A stretch of DNA of 64,000 nucleotides from positions 4,705,747 to 4,769,746 of the forward strand of contig NC_064044.1 of assembly GCF_932526225.1 (NCBI RefSeq), written 5' to 3'. The position numbers and the translations under genes are program-made. Below are positions 43,801 through 53,767 of this stretch, in pieces. The stretch comes from Nematostella vectensis. Lineage: Eukaryota; Cnidaria; Anthozoa; Actiniaria; Edwardsiidae. The notes beneath the pieces were generated by a model. The model made no database searches, was not told the DNA's origin, and saw nothing but the letters and a program-made list of their open reading frames with translations. The stretch's first letter is position 1. The number at the start of each line of letters is the position of its first letter.

Positions 43801-45440
43801 TACTAGGGGGCGGGGGTTCAAATGGGCTGGCGGCGTAAAAATCTCGCTTCGCTCGGAAAACTCTCGGAGCCTCTGGTTTCGAGGGTAACACTGTGCGTAC
43901 CTGAATATAGGAGGGGATCTCCCCGGAGGCAACGCAAGAATCATGATTTCATATCGATCCTCTCTCCCTGTAGGTACCTGAATATCGGAGGGGATGTCCC
44001 CATAGGCGATGCGTTCAAGCTCTACTGGCATTTTGACCGCTACGAGAAAAATGGCGCCGTCGGCATCGTCCTCACCCTCTTCTTATACATCGTCACTCTC
44101 TTCACCTCATCCACAATCCTTTACATGTACTTCCTACGTCTCCATAACAACGGGCGCTTGATGGACGTCTATCACCGTCTCCATGCCGACGAGGACAACT
44201 TCCTGATTCCGTACGACTTGGAGGTGTCCAACGAGGAGTTGAACTTCATCTGCAAGAAGGCGGAGCAGTGGAGGGGGGAGGAGGGGGAGCGGAGGAAGAC
44301 GGCGGTGTATGACTACATATGGGAGGAGGAACAGGTACAGGAGCATCTCAAACATAAGATAACGCCCCATTTGCCTATGAAATAGAAATGATGATGAAGC
44401 TGATTATGACGATCTTTATGATGATAATGATAATGATGATGATAAAATGGATGGCGATGATTATGATGGATGAAGTTGATGATGATGATCTTTATGATGA
44501 TAATAATAATGATGAAATCGATGACGATGATTATTATGATGATGACAATGATAACTTTGATGATGAGGATGAAATCGACGACCGTGAAGATAAAGCTGGT
44601 GATGACGTTTATGATGATTGTGAAATTAATGACGATTATTTTGATGATGATTTCTAATTTCTCTATAGCTTTAACACTTGAATATCTCCCCCTGCGCACA
44701 CTCCTAGCTACACACCTTTGCTTTTGAACACACAAGCTAAGCACATTATAATCTCTAGGTGGACGAGTCAGAGATGGCTGGCGCCAATCACAAGAAGACC
44801 GGACACCGTGAGATCACCACCCACGTGTCCATCCACACTCTCCACCTTGATGGGCTTAGAGAGCTGTACAGACACTTCCTCAGGCTGCCGGACGGCGCTA
44901 TCGTGGAGGTATGCGAGTGAGCCTTAGAAGGGGGGGGGGGGGGAGGGGGACTTAAGGGAGGGGGGTTGGGTTCAGGGAGCTGTACAAACACTTCCTCGGG
45001 CTGCTTGTCGGCGCTATTGTGGAGGTATGCGAGCGTGCTTAGGAGCCGTAGAAGGGGGGAGGGGGAGGGACTTACGGGAGGGGAGCGAGGGGCGTTTTGC
45101 TCAGGAAGCTGGACAGACACAACAGGTAGTCTGACGTCACAGGGAAACCAGGCCCCACACTTCCAACGGCTTTCTAACAGCAACATTTGATCTGTCCCTT
45201 GAAACACCATATTTTCGCCCGCAGGTATTCAACGAGATGGGTCTAGCGGGTATGGACGAAGGGGTCAAACAAGCCCTGATCAAAGGAACAAGCTACCAGG
45301 GGATGGATAATACTGCTGCCTCACGGACGAGCCTGCGATCACGCATGCGCTCTCCATCAATGACAAGTGATACTTCGTTCACTCGTCCCTCTGTCATGCT
45401 AAAAGTTCCTAAGACCGCTATGGCGCCACTACCGGTTTAA
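25871..45440 (+). CDS. Large multi-exon membrane protein with coiled coil and C2-like region
   Basis: Nineteen exons: 25871-26380, 27807-28596, 30289-30545, 30911-31072, 32285-32395, 33179-33320, 33745-33887, 34863-35032, 35100-35231, 37653-37844, 38426-38537, 39086-39346, 39906-40045, 40469-40687, 41104-41224, 42988-43121, 43974-44334, 44759-44908 and 45225-45440. Phases agree throughout, giving 1440 residues. The first 430 residues are highly charged: a Lys-rich start, then an acidic region with three roughly 37-residue repeats. Residues about 470-610 look like coiled coil. Residues about 640-810 resemble a C2-type beta sandwich (RGVKDKLPAGRYVLMVSLYD ... VFELFVLRG). After a Ser/Arg-rich linker come hydrophobic segments at about 1079-1092, 1136-1175 and 1263-1286 with aromatic-rich edges, then a soluble tail. 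A distant memory suggests an orofacial-cleft-1-candidate (OFCC1)-like family, but I cannot confirm it and give no symbol. Function unknown. The gene is odd for the number of introns that carry tandem copies of its own exon edges. Confidence 0.88.
27344..27496. mobile_element. 155-bp MITE, copy B
   Basis: Same family as 21051-21206: it shares the GGATTTTTAACAGGAGGGGG start and the CTGGCTACGCCCCTGG end. It lies in intron 1 of the 19-exon gene. Confidence 0.8.
27532..27767. repeat. Direct duplication of about 126 bp in intron 1
   Basis: Two copies of a block starting GATTGAGCATTTGTTTGAGC and ending TTGAAGTTGCCAAGAAG lie just before the exon 2 acceptor at 27807. They differ at only a few positions, so the duplication is recent. 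Confidence 0.9.
28038..28345 (+). repeat. In-exon repeats encoding acidic 37-residue units
   Basis: Three consecutive units of about 111-114 bases in exon 2, each encoding a variant of EEETAVVDVEGVEEDKVEG followed by a VQDEVEEQKE-type tail. Copies one and two are nearly identical, the third is diverged. The repeat length keeps the frame, so copy number could vary without breaking the protein. Confidence 0.9.
28740..29249. mobile_element. GCGTAATTT-rich DNA element, copy 1 (intron 2)
   Basis: It shares ACGCGCTTGTGCGGAAGCGC, many GCGTAATTTAGC blocks and the right end GCGTAATTCCAGAAGCCCTG with the complete copy at 35651-36372. The left terminus is degraded. Immediately after it, CCCTGTCTAT ... 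ATAGACAGG forms a small hairpin (about 29243-29285). Confidence 0.7.
35651..36372. mobile_element. 720-bp non-autonomous DNA transposon inside the minisatellite
   Basis: Its terminal inverted repeats begin CAGGGCTTCTGGAATTACGC on the left and end GCATAATTCCAGAAGCCCTG on the right. The interior is rich in GCGTAATTTAGC blocks. It contains a nested smaller element at 35857-35973 (TACCCTGGGTTCCAGAGGCT ... CCAGGGTA). The minisatellite continues on both sides, giving clean boundaries. Confidence 0.85.
35857..35973. mobile_element. TACCCTGG-ended MITE nested in a larger transposon
   Basis: The ends are TACCCTGG and CCAGGGTA, with inner CCAGAGGCT / AGCCTCTGG pairing and repeated CTTCGCTCG-type motifs inside. 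Relatives lie at 43761-43887 and about 23735-23820. Confidence 0.75.
37845..38150. repeat. Tandem copies of the exon 10 donor junction
   Basis: Five full copies and a partial one of a unit of about 50 bases (GCAGACGGGCTAGCGGATGA, then GTATGATGGAGCGAGTGGCT) repeat the last 30 or so bases of exon 10 plus the first bases of intron 10. Some copies keep a GTGAGT-like donor. Confidence 0.92.
41281..42158. repeat. 73-bp tandem array in intron 15, 12 copies
   Basis: The unit starts ACGAACAAATGCTTCACATT and ends CTATTCCACGTAGTT. Copies are almost identical with only scattered single-base changes and no spacer sequence. Confidence 0.98.
43130..43420. repeat. About 20-bp degenerate minisatellite in intron 16
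   Basis: Repeated GCGTTACAGTG / GCGTGACAGTG separated by GCGGTCATGT-type segments, beginning just after the exon 16 donor at 43122. Confidence 0.9.
43598..43973. repeat. Duplicated exon 17 acceptor regions
   Basis: Blocks at about 43598-43660, 43672-43750 and 43893-43973 resemble the acceptor and first 30 bases of exon 17 (GTACCTGAATATCGGAGGGG). The intronic versions read GTAGCTGAATATAGGAGGGG and GTACCTGAATATAGGAGGGG, and each is followed by GGCAACGCGAGAAT-like sequence. A TACCCTGG-family MITE (43761-43887) is inserted between them. Confidence 0.85.
44385..44655. repeat. GAT-rich trinucleotide tract in intron 17
   Basis: Degenerate (GAT)n/(ATG)n sequence that would encode Asp/Met-rich peptides on the plus strand. 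It follows the exon 17 donor (44335), and flanking exon phases agree without it. Confidence 0.85.
44856..45062. repeat. Tandem duplication of the exon 18 end and donor
   Basis: The last 53 or so bases of exon 18 with the donor GTATGCGAG and the following G-rich stretch (44856-44935) are repeated at 44974-45060 (GAGCTGTACAAACACTTCCT ... GTGGAGGTATGCGAG). A third, partial copy follows at about 45102. Confidence 0.92.
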
Positions 45441-45851
45441 TTGTGCGTTACACAAGTAGAAAGGACAGTTAATTAACTTAACTTATTACGGGCCCTGTCG
45501 GGGGAAGGGGTGGGGGGAGCGATTGTCCGTATTGCATTGCTCGTCTTTTGGCTGGAGAGGTTTTAATGAACGGTTGTCCCATTGTAAATAATGTAGATAT
45601 GAATCTTTGTTAAATCATACTTGCTGTTCAAGTCAGAACGGCTAATGCATAACAGTGGTGTAGTAAAATATAAAAACTCTACACCCTAAAGCCATAAACA
45701 TATCTCGAAGAGGCAGCATCGTAAGATGAAAATCTTTTTTTAATAGACTTCTCCTTTTACGCTTTTTTTTAACAGTTTATCTAGTTGGTTTCCTTTTTCC
45801 AGTTTTATTCCTGGCGCACGATTTCTTATTTTTACTTTTATTAAGATGGAC

Positions 45852-46228
45852 TGACATGACGGAAAAACATGACATGACGCTTCAAATAAGCCCATTTCAC
45901 ATCTAATAAGGCGGAAAACTTCTCTTAGTACTTAGTGAGTAATAGCCAACAAAATATCAAGTGCGACTTTTTTTAAATTGATGCGACTTTTTGTAAAGTG
46001 CCATTGAAATTTGAGCTTTTCGTCCCCGAGCCCATAGAGCCCATACATAGCGCGAGAATGATCAAGAAAAAAATATTTTTAAAAGCCAAAAACTGGGAAT
46101 GTGCATTTCGGCCTCACGTTATTTGTGTTTTGAAAATCATTTCGGAATACAAGGGACCAATGGCTATTGTAAGACATCGTGTCTTTATCTATCTCGAATT
46201 GCGCACTTCCATGTTTTTCCGTCATGTC
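45852..46228. mobile_element. hAT-like MITE copy 2 (inverted relative to copy 1)
   Basis: The ends are GACATGACGGAAAAAC and CCGTCATGTC. It is flanked by an exact 8-bp duplication AGATGGAC (45844-45851 and 46229-46236). The interior matches the reverse complement of the element at 9492-9862, including the GCGACTTTTTGTAAAGTG block. Confidence 0.88.
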
Positions 46229-46851
46229 AGATGGACTAATATGGCTAAATTTCACTTTTTAATCTAATGTCTATCATATGATTTTATAGTTATTTATGTT
46301 TTAGTCATGTAGATATCAAAAGGAAAGACTCCTTTATTTAAAAGATGTTAGCTAGCGTGTTAGCTGAAACGAATAGTGACCTCATAAACGTTCCTTATAT
46401 GGCAGTGTTCTCGTGCATCGGTATTTTTATACATATTTTAGTTATATTTTTATACTTTATACATCAAGCCACTATTACATATATGAGCAAAATATCAACA
46501 AACGGTCTATGTTCTGTTTAGACGTTGTTTATTCTTATCCATTTTAACCAGACATGCCTTGAACTAGTTATGGTAGAACCAAATCTCGGTCCCAGGGCCT
46601 TTCTTATTTCTGCGCACGCGTCGCCGCTGGCTTAAAGGTTCACAGGCTCCGGAAGAAAGCAAAGGATTGTGCGCGCACGACGTTCATGTTTCGTCATGTC
46701 GCTGAGACCTTAGCGGAATTATATCGTTCGAGGTCTTGATTGATAAGGTTGAAAAAATCTTATCATTTATTTTACCAAAGAAATCACAACCTCTTTTTCT
46801 GATAATAGCCCTTTGAATCGTGGTAGAAACCATTGCGCGCGCCCTTAAAAG

Positions 46852-46859
46852 TGACGTCA
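46852..46859 (+). promoter_or_regulatory. Consensus CRE (TGACGTCA)
   Basis: A perfect palindromic cAMP-response element lies 67 bases upstream of the ATG at 46926, in a GC-richer stretch without an obvious TATA box. CREB/ATF control of the small gene is inferred. Confidence 0.45.
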
Positions 46860-46925
46860 CAAACATTCCCGCCAAGAACAAATCACATGACCTATTGTGC
46901 GCACTAAACGCGAAAGAAAACAAAA

Positions 46926-49007
46926 ATGGCAGAGCTTCCGGTGGTCGGCTGGAAGCAATTCCTCTGCGACGCAAAGCACAAATTAGCTAAGTCCCTCGGG
47001 TTGGGTTCAGACAGAATGGATAAGTACAGAATCGCGCCGGAAGTGGAAGAAAACAAGAAAGACCCAGAGGGGGCAGCTGAAACAACCGTGCGGCGACCAC
47101 GACAGCAGCCGTTTGATGCAGGAGGACTGTGGGGTGGGTAGTGTTCGCTGTGTGTGTGATTTTCTTTAGCTCATTAGTTGTAGAGCCTCGTGCAAATAGC
47201 CCCAATATCGGCACGAATTTCTGGCAGCGCCTTGATTCAGCTGACAAGACGAGGGATGGTCAGCGAGCTACTTCCGCGAAGCAGCCTACCCCAAAAAACT
47301 TGAATAACAATACTTGCTGTTTTTGCCATGGTGTTGAAAACAGCGCACTATGACGATACACAAACACAGCAAGATCACGGTGCACGAACACTGTATGATC
47401 ATGGTACACGAATACTGTACGACCACGGTACACAAACACTACGATCACGGTGCACGAACACTGTATGATCATGGTACACGAATACTGTACGATCACGGTA
47501 CACGAAAACTGTACGATCACGGTGCACGAACACTGTATGATCATGGTACACGAATACTGTACGATCACGGTACACGAATACTGTACGATCACGGTACACG
47601 AACACTGTACGATCACGATACGCGAAAACTGCACGGTCATCACGGTACACGAACACTGTACGCTCACGATACGCGAAAACTGCACGGTCATCACGGTACA
47701 CGAATACTGCACGATCACGAACACTTTACGATCACGATACGCGAAAACTGCACGGTCATCACGGTACACGAACAATGCAGATTACGGTACACGAACAAGG
47801 CATGATCACGGTACTTCACTTTAATAAATTGCGCTACCTATTGTACAATATGTCAGTGCGCAGCGCAGAGCCGAGTCTAAAGCCCAGCGTGGAAGGCCTC
47901 TGGGCAGCCTCTCATGTCAATTACAGGCAGTAGAAGGTTGTTCCAAAGTCTCAGTGCCTGGGGCAAAAAACAATATATATGTCAGTTCTAGCGTTAGGAA
48001 TAGTATAGAATTCAGAGTGTTGAGTGCGGGGCAAGGCGCGAGACGGTTTCCTCAGATCTTCGAGTGGCAGGATAGAGGCATTATTTAGGCCACTGTTTAG
48101 AAGCACCAATGATGAGGTGCGCCTGCGGTCTTCGAGTGGCTGCCAACCCAGTTTGGAAAGGTGGCGCGTCATTGAGCCGGGTTCGAAGGAGAAGTAGTCT
48201 GCCGTAACAAAGCGTGCTGCGCGCCTCTGGGCTATTTCGATTCCGACGATGAGTTTGCTGGTATGCGGGTCCCAGATAGCACTTGCATATTCCAACAGCG
48301 GCCTAACGAGGCCAACGTTTGTGTCACAAAAGTACATGTACACGAACACGGTACACGAACTAGGCACGATCACGCTACACGAACACTCTACGATCACGAT
48401 ACGCCAAAACTGCACGATCACGGTACACGAACACGGTACACGAACAACACATGATAAACGACCACTGTACGATCACGGTACACGAACTAGGCACCATCAC
48501 GGTACACGAACAAGGCACGAGCACTGTACGATCATGGTACATGAACAAGGCATGACCACAGTACACGAACACGGTGCACGAAGTAGGCACGATACACGAG
48601 CACTGTACATTCACGGTACACAAGCACCAGTAGCGGATCTAGGAGGAGTGTTTAGGGGGTTTAAACCCCCCTTCCCCCTTTGGGATGCCAGAAAGCCATA
48701 TGTAACAGAAAAAGTACAGATTTGTACTAATTGGAGAGAACAGACCTGACCTGTTGACCACGCCGATCGCTTATACATGTGACTTACTTTGCAAATTCCA
48801 GTGCAAAACCTTGATGATTGTACTGACTGGACAGACGAACTATGTTCGCTGGAGCAGATTATACTAGAGGACGAACAAAGTACGGAGCCGACCAACACGA
48901 CACCACGCCATGGGGACACCGCTATCAACACGGAAAACTCACAAGAGGAGGCGCAATGCATGACGGGAGACTGCGCGCGCACCCGTGAAACGCCCGAAAA
49001 CGTGTGA
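46926..49007 (+). CDS. Small acidic protein of unknown function, two exons
   Basis: Exons 46926-47133 and 48802-49007 join in phase 1 to encode 137 residues. The first exon encodes a Trp- and Lys-containing start (MAELPVVGWKQFL, then a basic segment around RRPRQQP). The second is acidic and Asn/Thr/Glu-rich with four cysteines. No signal peptide or membrane segment is visible. The splice sites are GTGGGT and TTCCAG. An AATAAA at 49125-49130 fits the 3' end, and a CRE sits just upstream of the start. I do not recognise the family. The intron is filled by a minisatellite and a LINE fragment. Confidence 0.6.
47345..48620. repeat. CACGGTACACGAACACTGTA minisatellite in two blocks
   Basis: Degenerate units of about 30 bases (ATCACGGTACACGAA plus CACTGTACG and variants) occupy 47345-47815 and 48335-48620. 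They are split by the LINE fragment at 47877-48335. Confidence 0.92.
47877..48335 (-). mobile_element. 5'-truncated LINE: C-terminal end of reverse-transcriptase ORF, frameshifted
   Basis: On the minus strand the frame reads LVRPLLEYASAIWDPHT, then a QRRAARFV segment, a GWQPLEDRR motif and RTDIY, the usual tail of non-LTR (CR1/jockey-like) reverse-transcriptase proteins. After RTDIY the frame shifts, and the typical ending (LWNN, PEAFHAGL, stop at 47877-47879) is read in another frame. Only about 150 codons remain, so it is a dead 5'-truncated insertion. Confidence 0.82.
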
Positions 49008-49124
49008 ACTGTTTGTTTGTGTACTTTTGTACATTTCTTGTTTCCTAAAACCGTTGATATACCCCGTGTTTCATAGTACCATATATTAGGTATAAACAGA
49101 CAACTTGCAATGGATACATATATA

Positions 49125-49130
49125 AATAAA
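49125..49130 (+). terminator. Polyadenylation signal of the small two-exon gene
   Basis: AATAAA lies 118 bases downstream of the TGA at 49005-49007. Confidence 0.5.
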
Positions 49131-49320
49131 GATTTATTTGGTCAGTGTTCACATCGAGAAAATAAACAACACTTAAGAATACGCGGTGTTTGCATTTCAT
49201 TTTTTTCTGCATGGCGCTCGTTTTCCCAGACCAAAGTCTGGGTTCTCTTTGAACACGGGGAGATCGCTTAAGGTCTTTTGAAGGTTGATCAAGGGCAGAC
49301 TCGTTTTGACGCCAGAACAA

Positions 49321-49363
49321 CCAATCAAAACAAAGATCAAAGATTCTGCGCAGGTTTATAAAA
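49321..49363 (+). promoter_or_regulatory. Core promoter of the SDR gene: CCAAT, TCF/LEF-like and TATA motifs
   Basis: CCAAT (49321-49325), AGATCAAAG (49334-49342, a TCF/LEF consensus) and TATAAAA (49357-49363) occur in order, ending 72 bases before the ATG at 49436. Wnt responsiveness is only a hypothesis from the motif. Confidence 0.45.
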
Positions 49364-49435
49364 TTCGACACTCGCTGAACTTTGAACAAACGTCACGGAA
49401 GCTCTGGGTTTGTCGCTAAATTTTCCTATTTCACG

Positions 49436-52400
49436 ATGGCTAACCTAGTTCTAGAGACACTTCAACTACTTGCAACCTTATTTCTACATTATGTAATTGC
49501 GTTCGCACGCCTTTTTGTACCTGTTCCGCGAAAATCTATCCAAGATGAAATCGTCCTTATCACGGGAGCTGGAAGCGGAATTGGGAAAGGAATGGCGATT
49601 GAGTTCGCGAAAATTGGGGCTAAAATTGTCTGTGTGGATATCAACAAACAAGCGAATGACCAGACAGTGGAGGTAATTAAGAGTTTGAATCAGAAAGCGT
49701 TCGGTTACAAGTGCGACTGTAGTAGTCGGGAAGATATCTACCGGGTTGCCGATATTGTGAAGAGAGAAGTTGGCGAAGTGACAATCTTGGTAAATAACGC
49801 AGGAATCGTCAGCGGGAAAAAGTTTCTGGATACCGAAGATTGGATGATTCAGAAAACCATGGAAGTCAACACGATGGCCCACTTCTGGGTAAGTTATTTT
49901 TATGTGGTTGTTTTTTACGTACAGTACATGTGGGCTTCAACTCCCCTCCTTCGTAAAAAGATGAGAAACCGAACCCCCCCCCCCCCCCACTCCCCCTCTA
50001 AAAAGTCTTCTGAATAATACCCATCTATAAAAGCGTATTCTCAATAGAAAAGACGTTCATTAAATAAACAAAATATTCGCATTTCATTTGTGTTGCGCTG
50101 GTGCTTGTGTTTGAGTTTGTTTTTGCTCTTGCATCCTAGTGAGAACCAAACTAAATATAACCTTTAGATAGCATAGCCCATTGTTGTATTCTCCTGTTGC
50201 AGATTCTCGCCCTCAATCCTGACTACATTGTGTTTACATTGCAGACTGTCAAGTCCTTCCTGCCAAGTATGCTGGCCAAAAACCATGGCCACGTGGTTAA
50301 TATCGCATCCTCAGCCGGTTTTTTTGGTGTCCCTGGAATGTGTGATTACTGTTCCTCTAAGTTTGGTGCTGTCGGCTTTGATGAGTCCCTTAGAATGGAG
50401 TTGTCCTCCTTAGGGAAAACTGGCGTGAAGACAACTGTTGTTTGCCCTTATTACATCAATACTGGCATGTTCGATGGAGTGAAAACTAGGTATGGGACCA
50501 TCTCTACAAGTATGCTTACATTAAATATTATCTGTCAATATTCTTTGTTATCCTAGGACAATACCCAGTATACTACATCAAGCTTTCATCAGCTGATTTA
50601 ACACATTGACCCCTCAACCGGCCTGTACCGGCTTTGGGAAGTACCCACAGCCCAAAAAATTCATAAATGCAAATTAAACACATTAAGATGAAGATACTCA
50701 GGCATCTGTCTAAGGGATAAATGGTCTTGAAGATATGCATCCAACCAAGGTGTTGGCAACTACTCTTAAGCCAAATAATAGCACAGGTTCTTTGACAAAT
50801 TTCAAATCAAACAAGGAAAGAAAAGCAGAATAACCCCTCTCAATAAAACGCTCAAAATACAACACAAGGGAGAGAGATCAGCAAACACAGCTCAAGACAC
50901 AAATAGATACCGTTATTCTGATCCTCCAGGTTCATTTCCATGGCCTCAAAACACAATATCCACTCCTTGAAGGCTTGTAAAACCACAAAGATGCCTTTAC
51001 GGATTGCAAAGCATTCTGGGAGATCCAGGGAAAAATTCACGAGGGGAGGGCCAGTCAACACTCCTCTCCCCAAAGTCAGATGTTTTTTTTTAAGTCTTTT
51101 CACCCCGAAGCCAAACAAATCAATTCCAGGTCATACAGACCCAGAATAGCAGTGTAAACAATTTTGGAATCATTTTGGTTTCAGGAAAGACAGCATTTAG
51201 GAGAGCTGTGGTGATTCATTAGAAAATTATTTTCTCATCCAGGCAAAGCCAAACAAGAAAAAATCATCATGAATCCACCTTTGCTTGCAAATATCCATAA
51301 ACAAAGCACTCAGTTATGCCCCAAAAGACTTCATGATGTCCTGAAACACTCTCCTAATATGCTCATAGCTGTATTTTTGATGAAAAATACAAGCAACCAT
51401 CAACTTGTGCTGGCTTCAGCACAACGACGAGGGATTAAAAGTAGGGACCGCAAAGCACTGTTGGAAGACTTGGATACCACTGACTAGGTGCAGCTGTGTT
51501 TGACTTTGACGGGCTGTATAAAACTCAGAATAGGGTGGGAGGTATCTGTTTTCAATCTGTTTTTTTGTAAATTCAGCTCAAAAATAGCCAAGAGTCAATG
51601 GGTTAAGGAAGTGCATGCTTTTGGCAAATTAGGCTTTGATTTTGGATTGTTATTTTAAGATTCCATCACAAGATGTATCTTCCAATGGATAATGAATAGA
51701 ATCAAAAAGCATAAACTGTCAAACAATGGATAATGAATACAATGACAAAGATCCCTAAGATTGATCCCTAAGTGACTGACTAGTCTATTTTCTCGGGACT
51801 TATGACTTTGTCACATTTGTATGTTTTCTCTATTGCAACTTGTCATGCAATAGAATAATTACAAGCTGCACGCCCATTTTCTTACTTGTGACATCCCCTT
51901 TGCAACTTATTTTTCTAGAACTCACTTCTTCTTTCTGCAACAAATTTCTCAAAGTCACAGAAAAAAACCTCTTATGTGACATGGCATTTGTGACTTTTGA
52001 AATTAATTCTTTGTGAGACAAGTTGCAGGCCCTTACCCAGGATTTGGGGTGTGAAATCCGAAAAAGTGGACCTAATTTTTCCAGGGGGGGGGGGGGATGA
52101 GTTCTCTAATAAAAGTCTGACTACCCCAGAGAAAACAACAATGGGATTTTTTTATGCCTTTGCAGTATCTTCACGGGACGTTTATTGTCGAATTTGGCTA
52201 CGTACCAGAGTGATCTAGTTTATGCTTTACAGTTTTGTCTATTGAAAACCTAAAGTAGACATTCGGCCGTTCTGGGCACCCCCAGCACCCCCCTGGGTAT
52301 GGGCTTAAGTTGCCCCTGAAAAGTGCATGTGTGAACAGGGCTTAAGAGATGCCTGTCCTAAAATAATGTTATCTATAATTAGTAAGTCACTTATGATTAT

Positions 52401-53256
52401 GTCAAAGGATCTTTTACTACATGGAACCTGCACTTTAGGATACTGGTTCAAACATATATTTTTTAATGTGCATATCATAGAAATAAATAAAATATAAATT
52501 TAATTTTCATTGTCATGATTGCCATATAAGGCCTATGAAAAGAAAAGAACCTAATTTGCCAAAATTATTGGCAAATTCCTCAGTACATATATAAGAAACT
52601 ATTTAGCAAAACTTGAAATTATGTACTACGCTCTTATTTCGGATTTGTACTTATTCTAGTATTCAGAAATTTTATAACAAAATGATTAAATAGAAAATGT
52701 CGAAGAGTTCATAACGACATCATTTGCAATTACAGGTTTCCATTGTTGTTGCCAATCCTCGACCCTGACTGGGTGGTGAAGGAGATTGTGGATGCTGTAC
52801 TCAGGAACAAAGAAGTCCTCATCCTGCCAAAGATTCTTTCTTTCTTCCTTGTTATAAAATGGTAAGTGGCTGACTGCATGAAAGTGGTCTTTTCTTGAAT
52901 CACCAAATTTACTTGAAGGAACCCCTCTATTCAGTAAATCTCAACAAATGAGGTTTGACAGTCTCCTGCACTTTTGTCGTTAGCGCCTGAAAATAAGTGG
53001 TGAGGAATTTCAGACTGTTTTGCAGGAGACAATCGGGGTTACCAGTTATTCCTCAATTCTCTTCTCCTTGAGTATTGCACTAAACAGTTTCATAATATTA
53101 TATAAGGATTTAAGGATTCTTTATGTTTTGTTCTGAGTCCATTTCTATTATTCTTCTCATAGGATTATTCCAAGCTCTTCGTATGTACTTCTTGCTAATT
53201 ATTTTGGCATAAGCAACTCGATGGAGAGTTTCCGCGGCCGTGCCAAGAAAGACTAG
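49436..53256 (+). CDS. Membrane-anchored short-chain dehydrogenase, SDR16C/RDH10-like
   Basis: Four exons (49436-49888, 50245-50489, 52736-52861, 53163-53256) encode 305 residues, the usual size for SDR16C proteins. An N-terminal hydrophobic helix (residues about 3-30) should anchor it to the ER. The Rossmann motif TGAGSGIG is at 43-50, Asp68 at the end of the second strand favours NAD over NADP, NNAG is at 120-123, and the catalytic set is Ser173, Tyr186 and Lys190 in NIASSAG and YCSSK. A second hydrophobic stretch lies near residues 265-285 (ILSFFLVIKW). The nearest known relatives oxidise retinol or long-chain lipid alcohols, but the exact substrate cannot be read from sequence. An alternative in-frame acceptor at 50203 would add 14 residues (ILALNPDYIVFTLQ) inside the fold. 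The ATG at 49436 is chosen because the hydrophobic anchor starts right after it. Confidence 0.93.
50490..52735. other. Long intron 2 of the SDR gene
   Basis: 2.2 kb without a recognised gene. A 72-codon frame at 51269-51487 has no domain I know. A poly-G patch (52085-52096) and repeated degenerate sequence suggest old transposon material. Confidence 0.5.
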
Positions 53257-53490
53257 GTTGGATTGGTCAGTACATAACAAAGTTGCAATAACTAAAGAAA
53301 AATGTCAGAGGTCAGCCCTCTTATAACCCAAATGTACAAGGTTTGAAAGTCTTTCAAGTTCTAATTGAATATAGAAATGTTTAAATATAGAGTCATTTTT
53401 TGAGTTCAGAGTTTAATGCAGTTCCAAACAGGGTTCTCCTTTTTTTGGTAGCCTTGTAACAAATAATTTTACTACTGTTTCACTCCCTTA

Positions 53491-53496
53491 AATAAA
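53491..53496 (+). terminator. Possible polyadenylation signal of the SDR gene
   Basis: AATAAA lies 235 bases after the stop at 53254-53256. Confidence 0.45.
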
Positions 53497-53767
53497 AATG
53501 AAATTGACATAACAATAAGTATTCCATAATTCCTGCATTGTGAAAGTGCACTAGTGCGCTTTGTTGATTTGCTCCCAGCCTTGGGTAAGAATCTGCAGGT
53601 CGACCCACCCACCCATCCCCCATGACGTTATGCAATGCACACCCCCTCCATATGTCTTTTTTTTTTTCATAAGTATATAGGAAGAAGAAATATAATACTG
53701 TCATGATAGTTACATCTCTGTGTAGAGCTTTTCATCTTTGGCTGAAAAATGTATTGGTCCTTATATG

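Larger units (their letters stand above)
45441..46925. other. Spacer between the 19-exon gene and the small two-exon gene
   Basis: It holds the 3' end of the upstream gene, the hAT-like MITE copy 2 (45852-46228) and the promoter of the downstream gene. No other coding sequence is recognised. Confidence 0.6.

Noticed and set aside
44388-44744. Acidic Asp-rich or Ile-rich open frames
   Set aside because: They arise from a GAT-rich tract in intron 17; exons 17 and 18 splice in phase around it.
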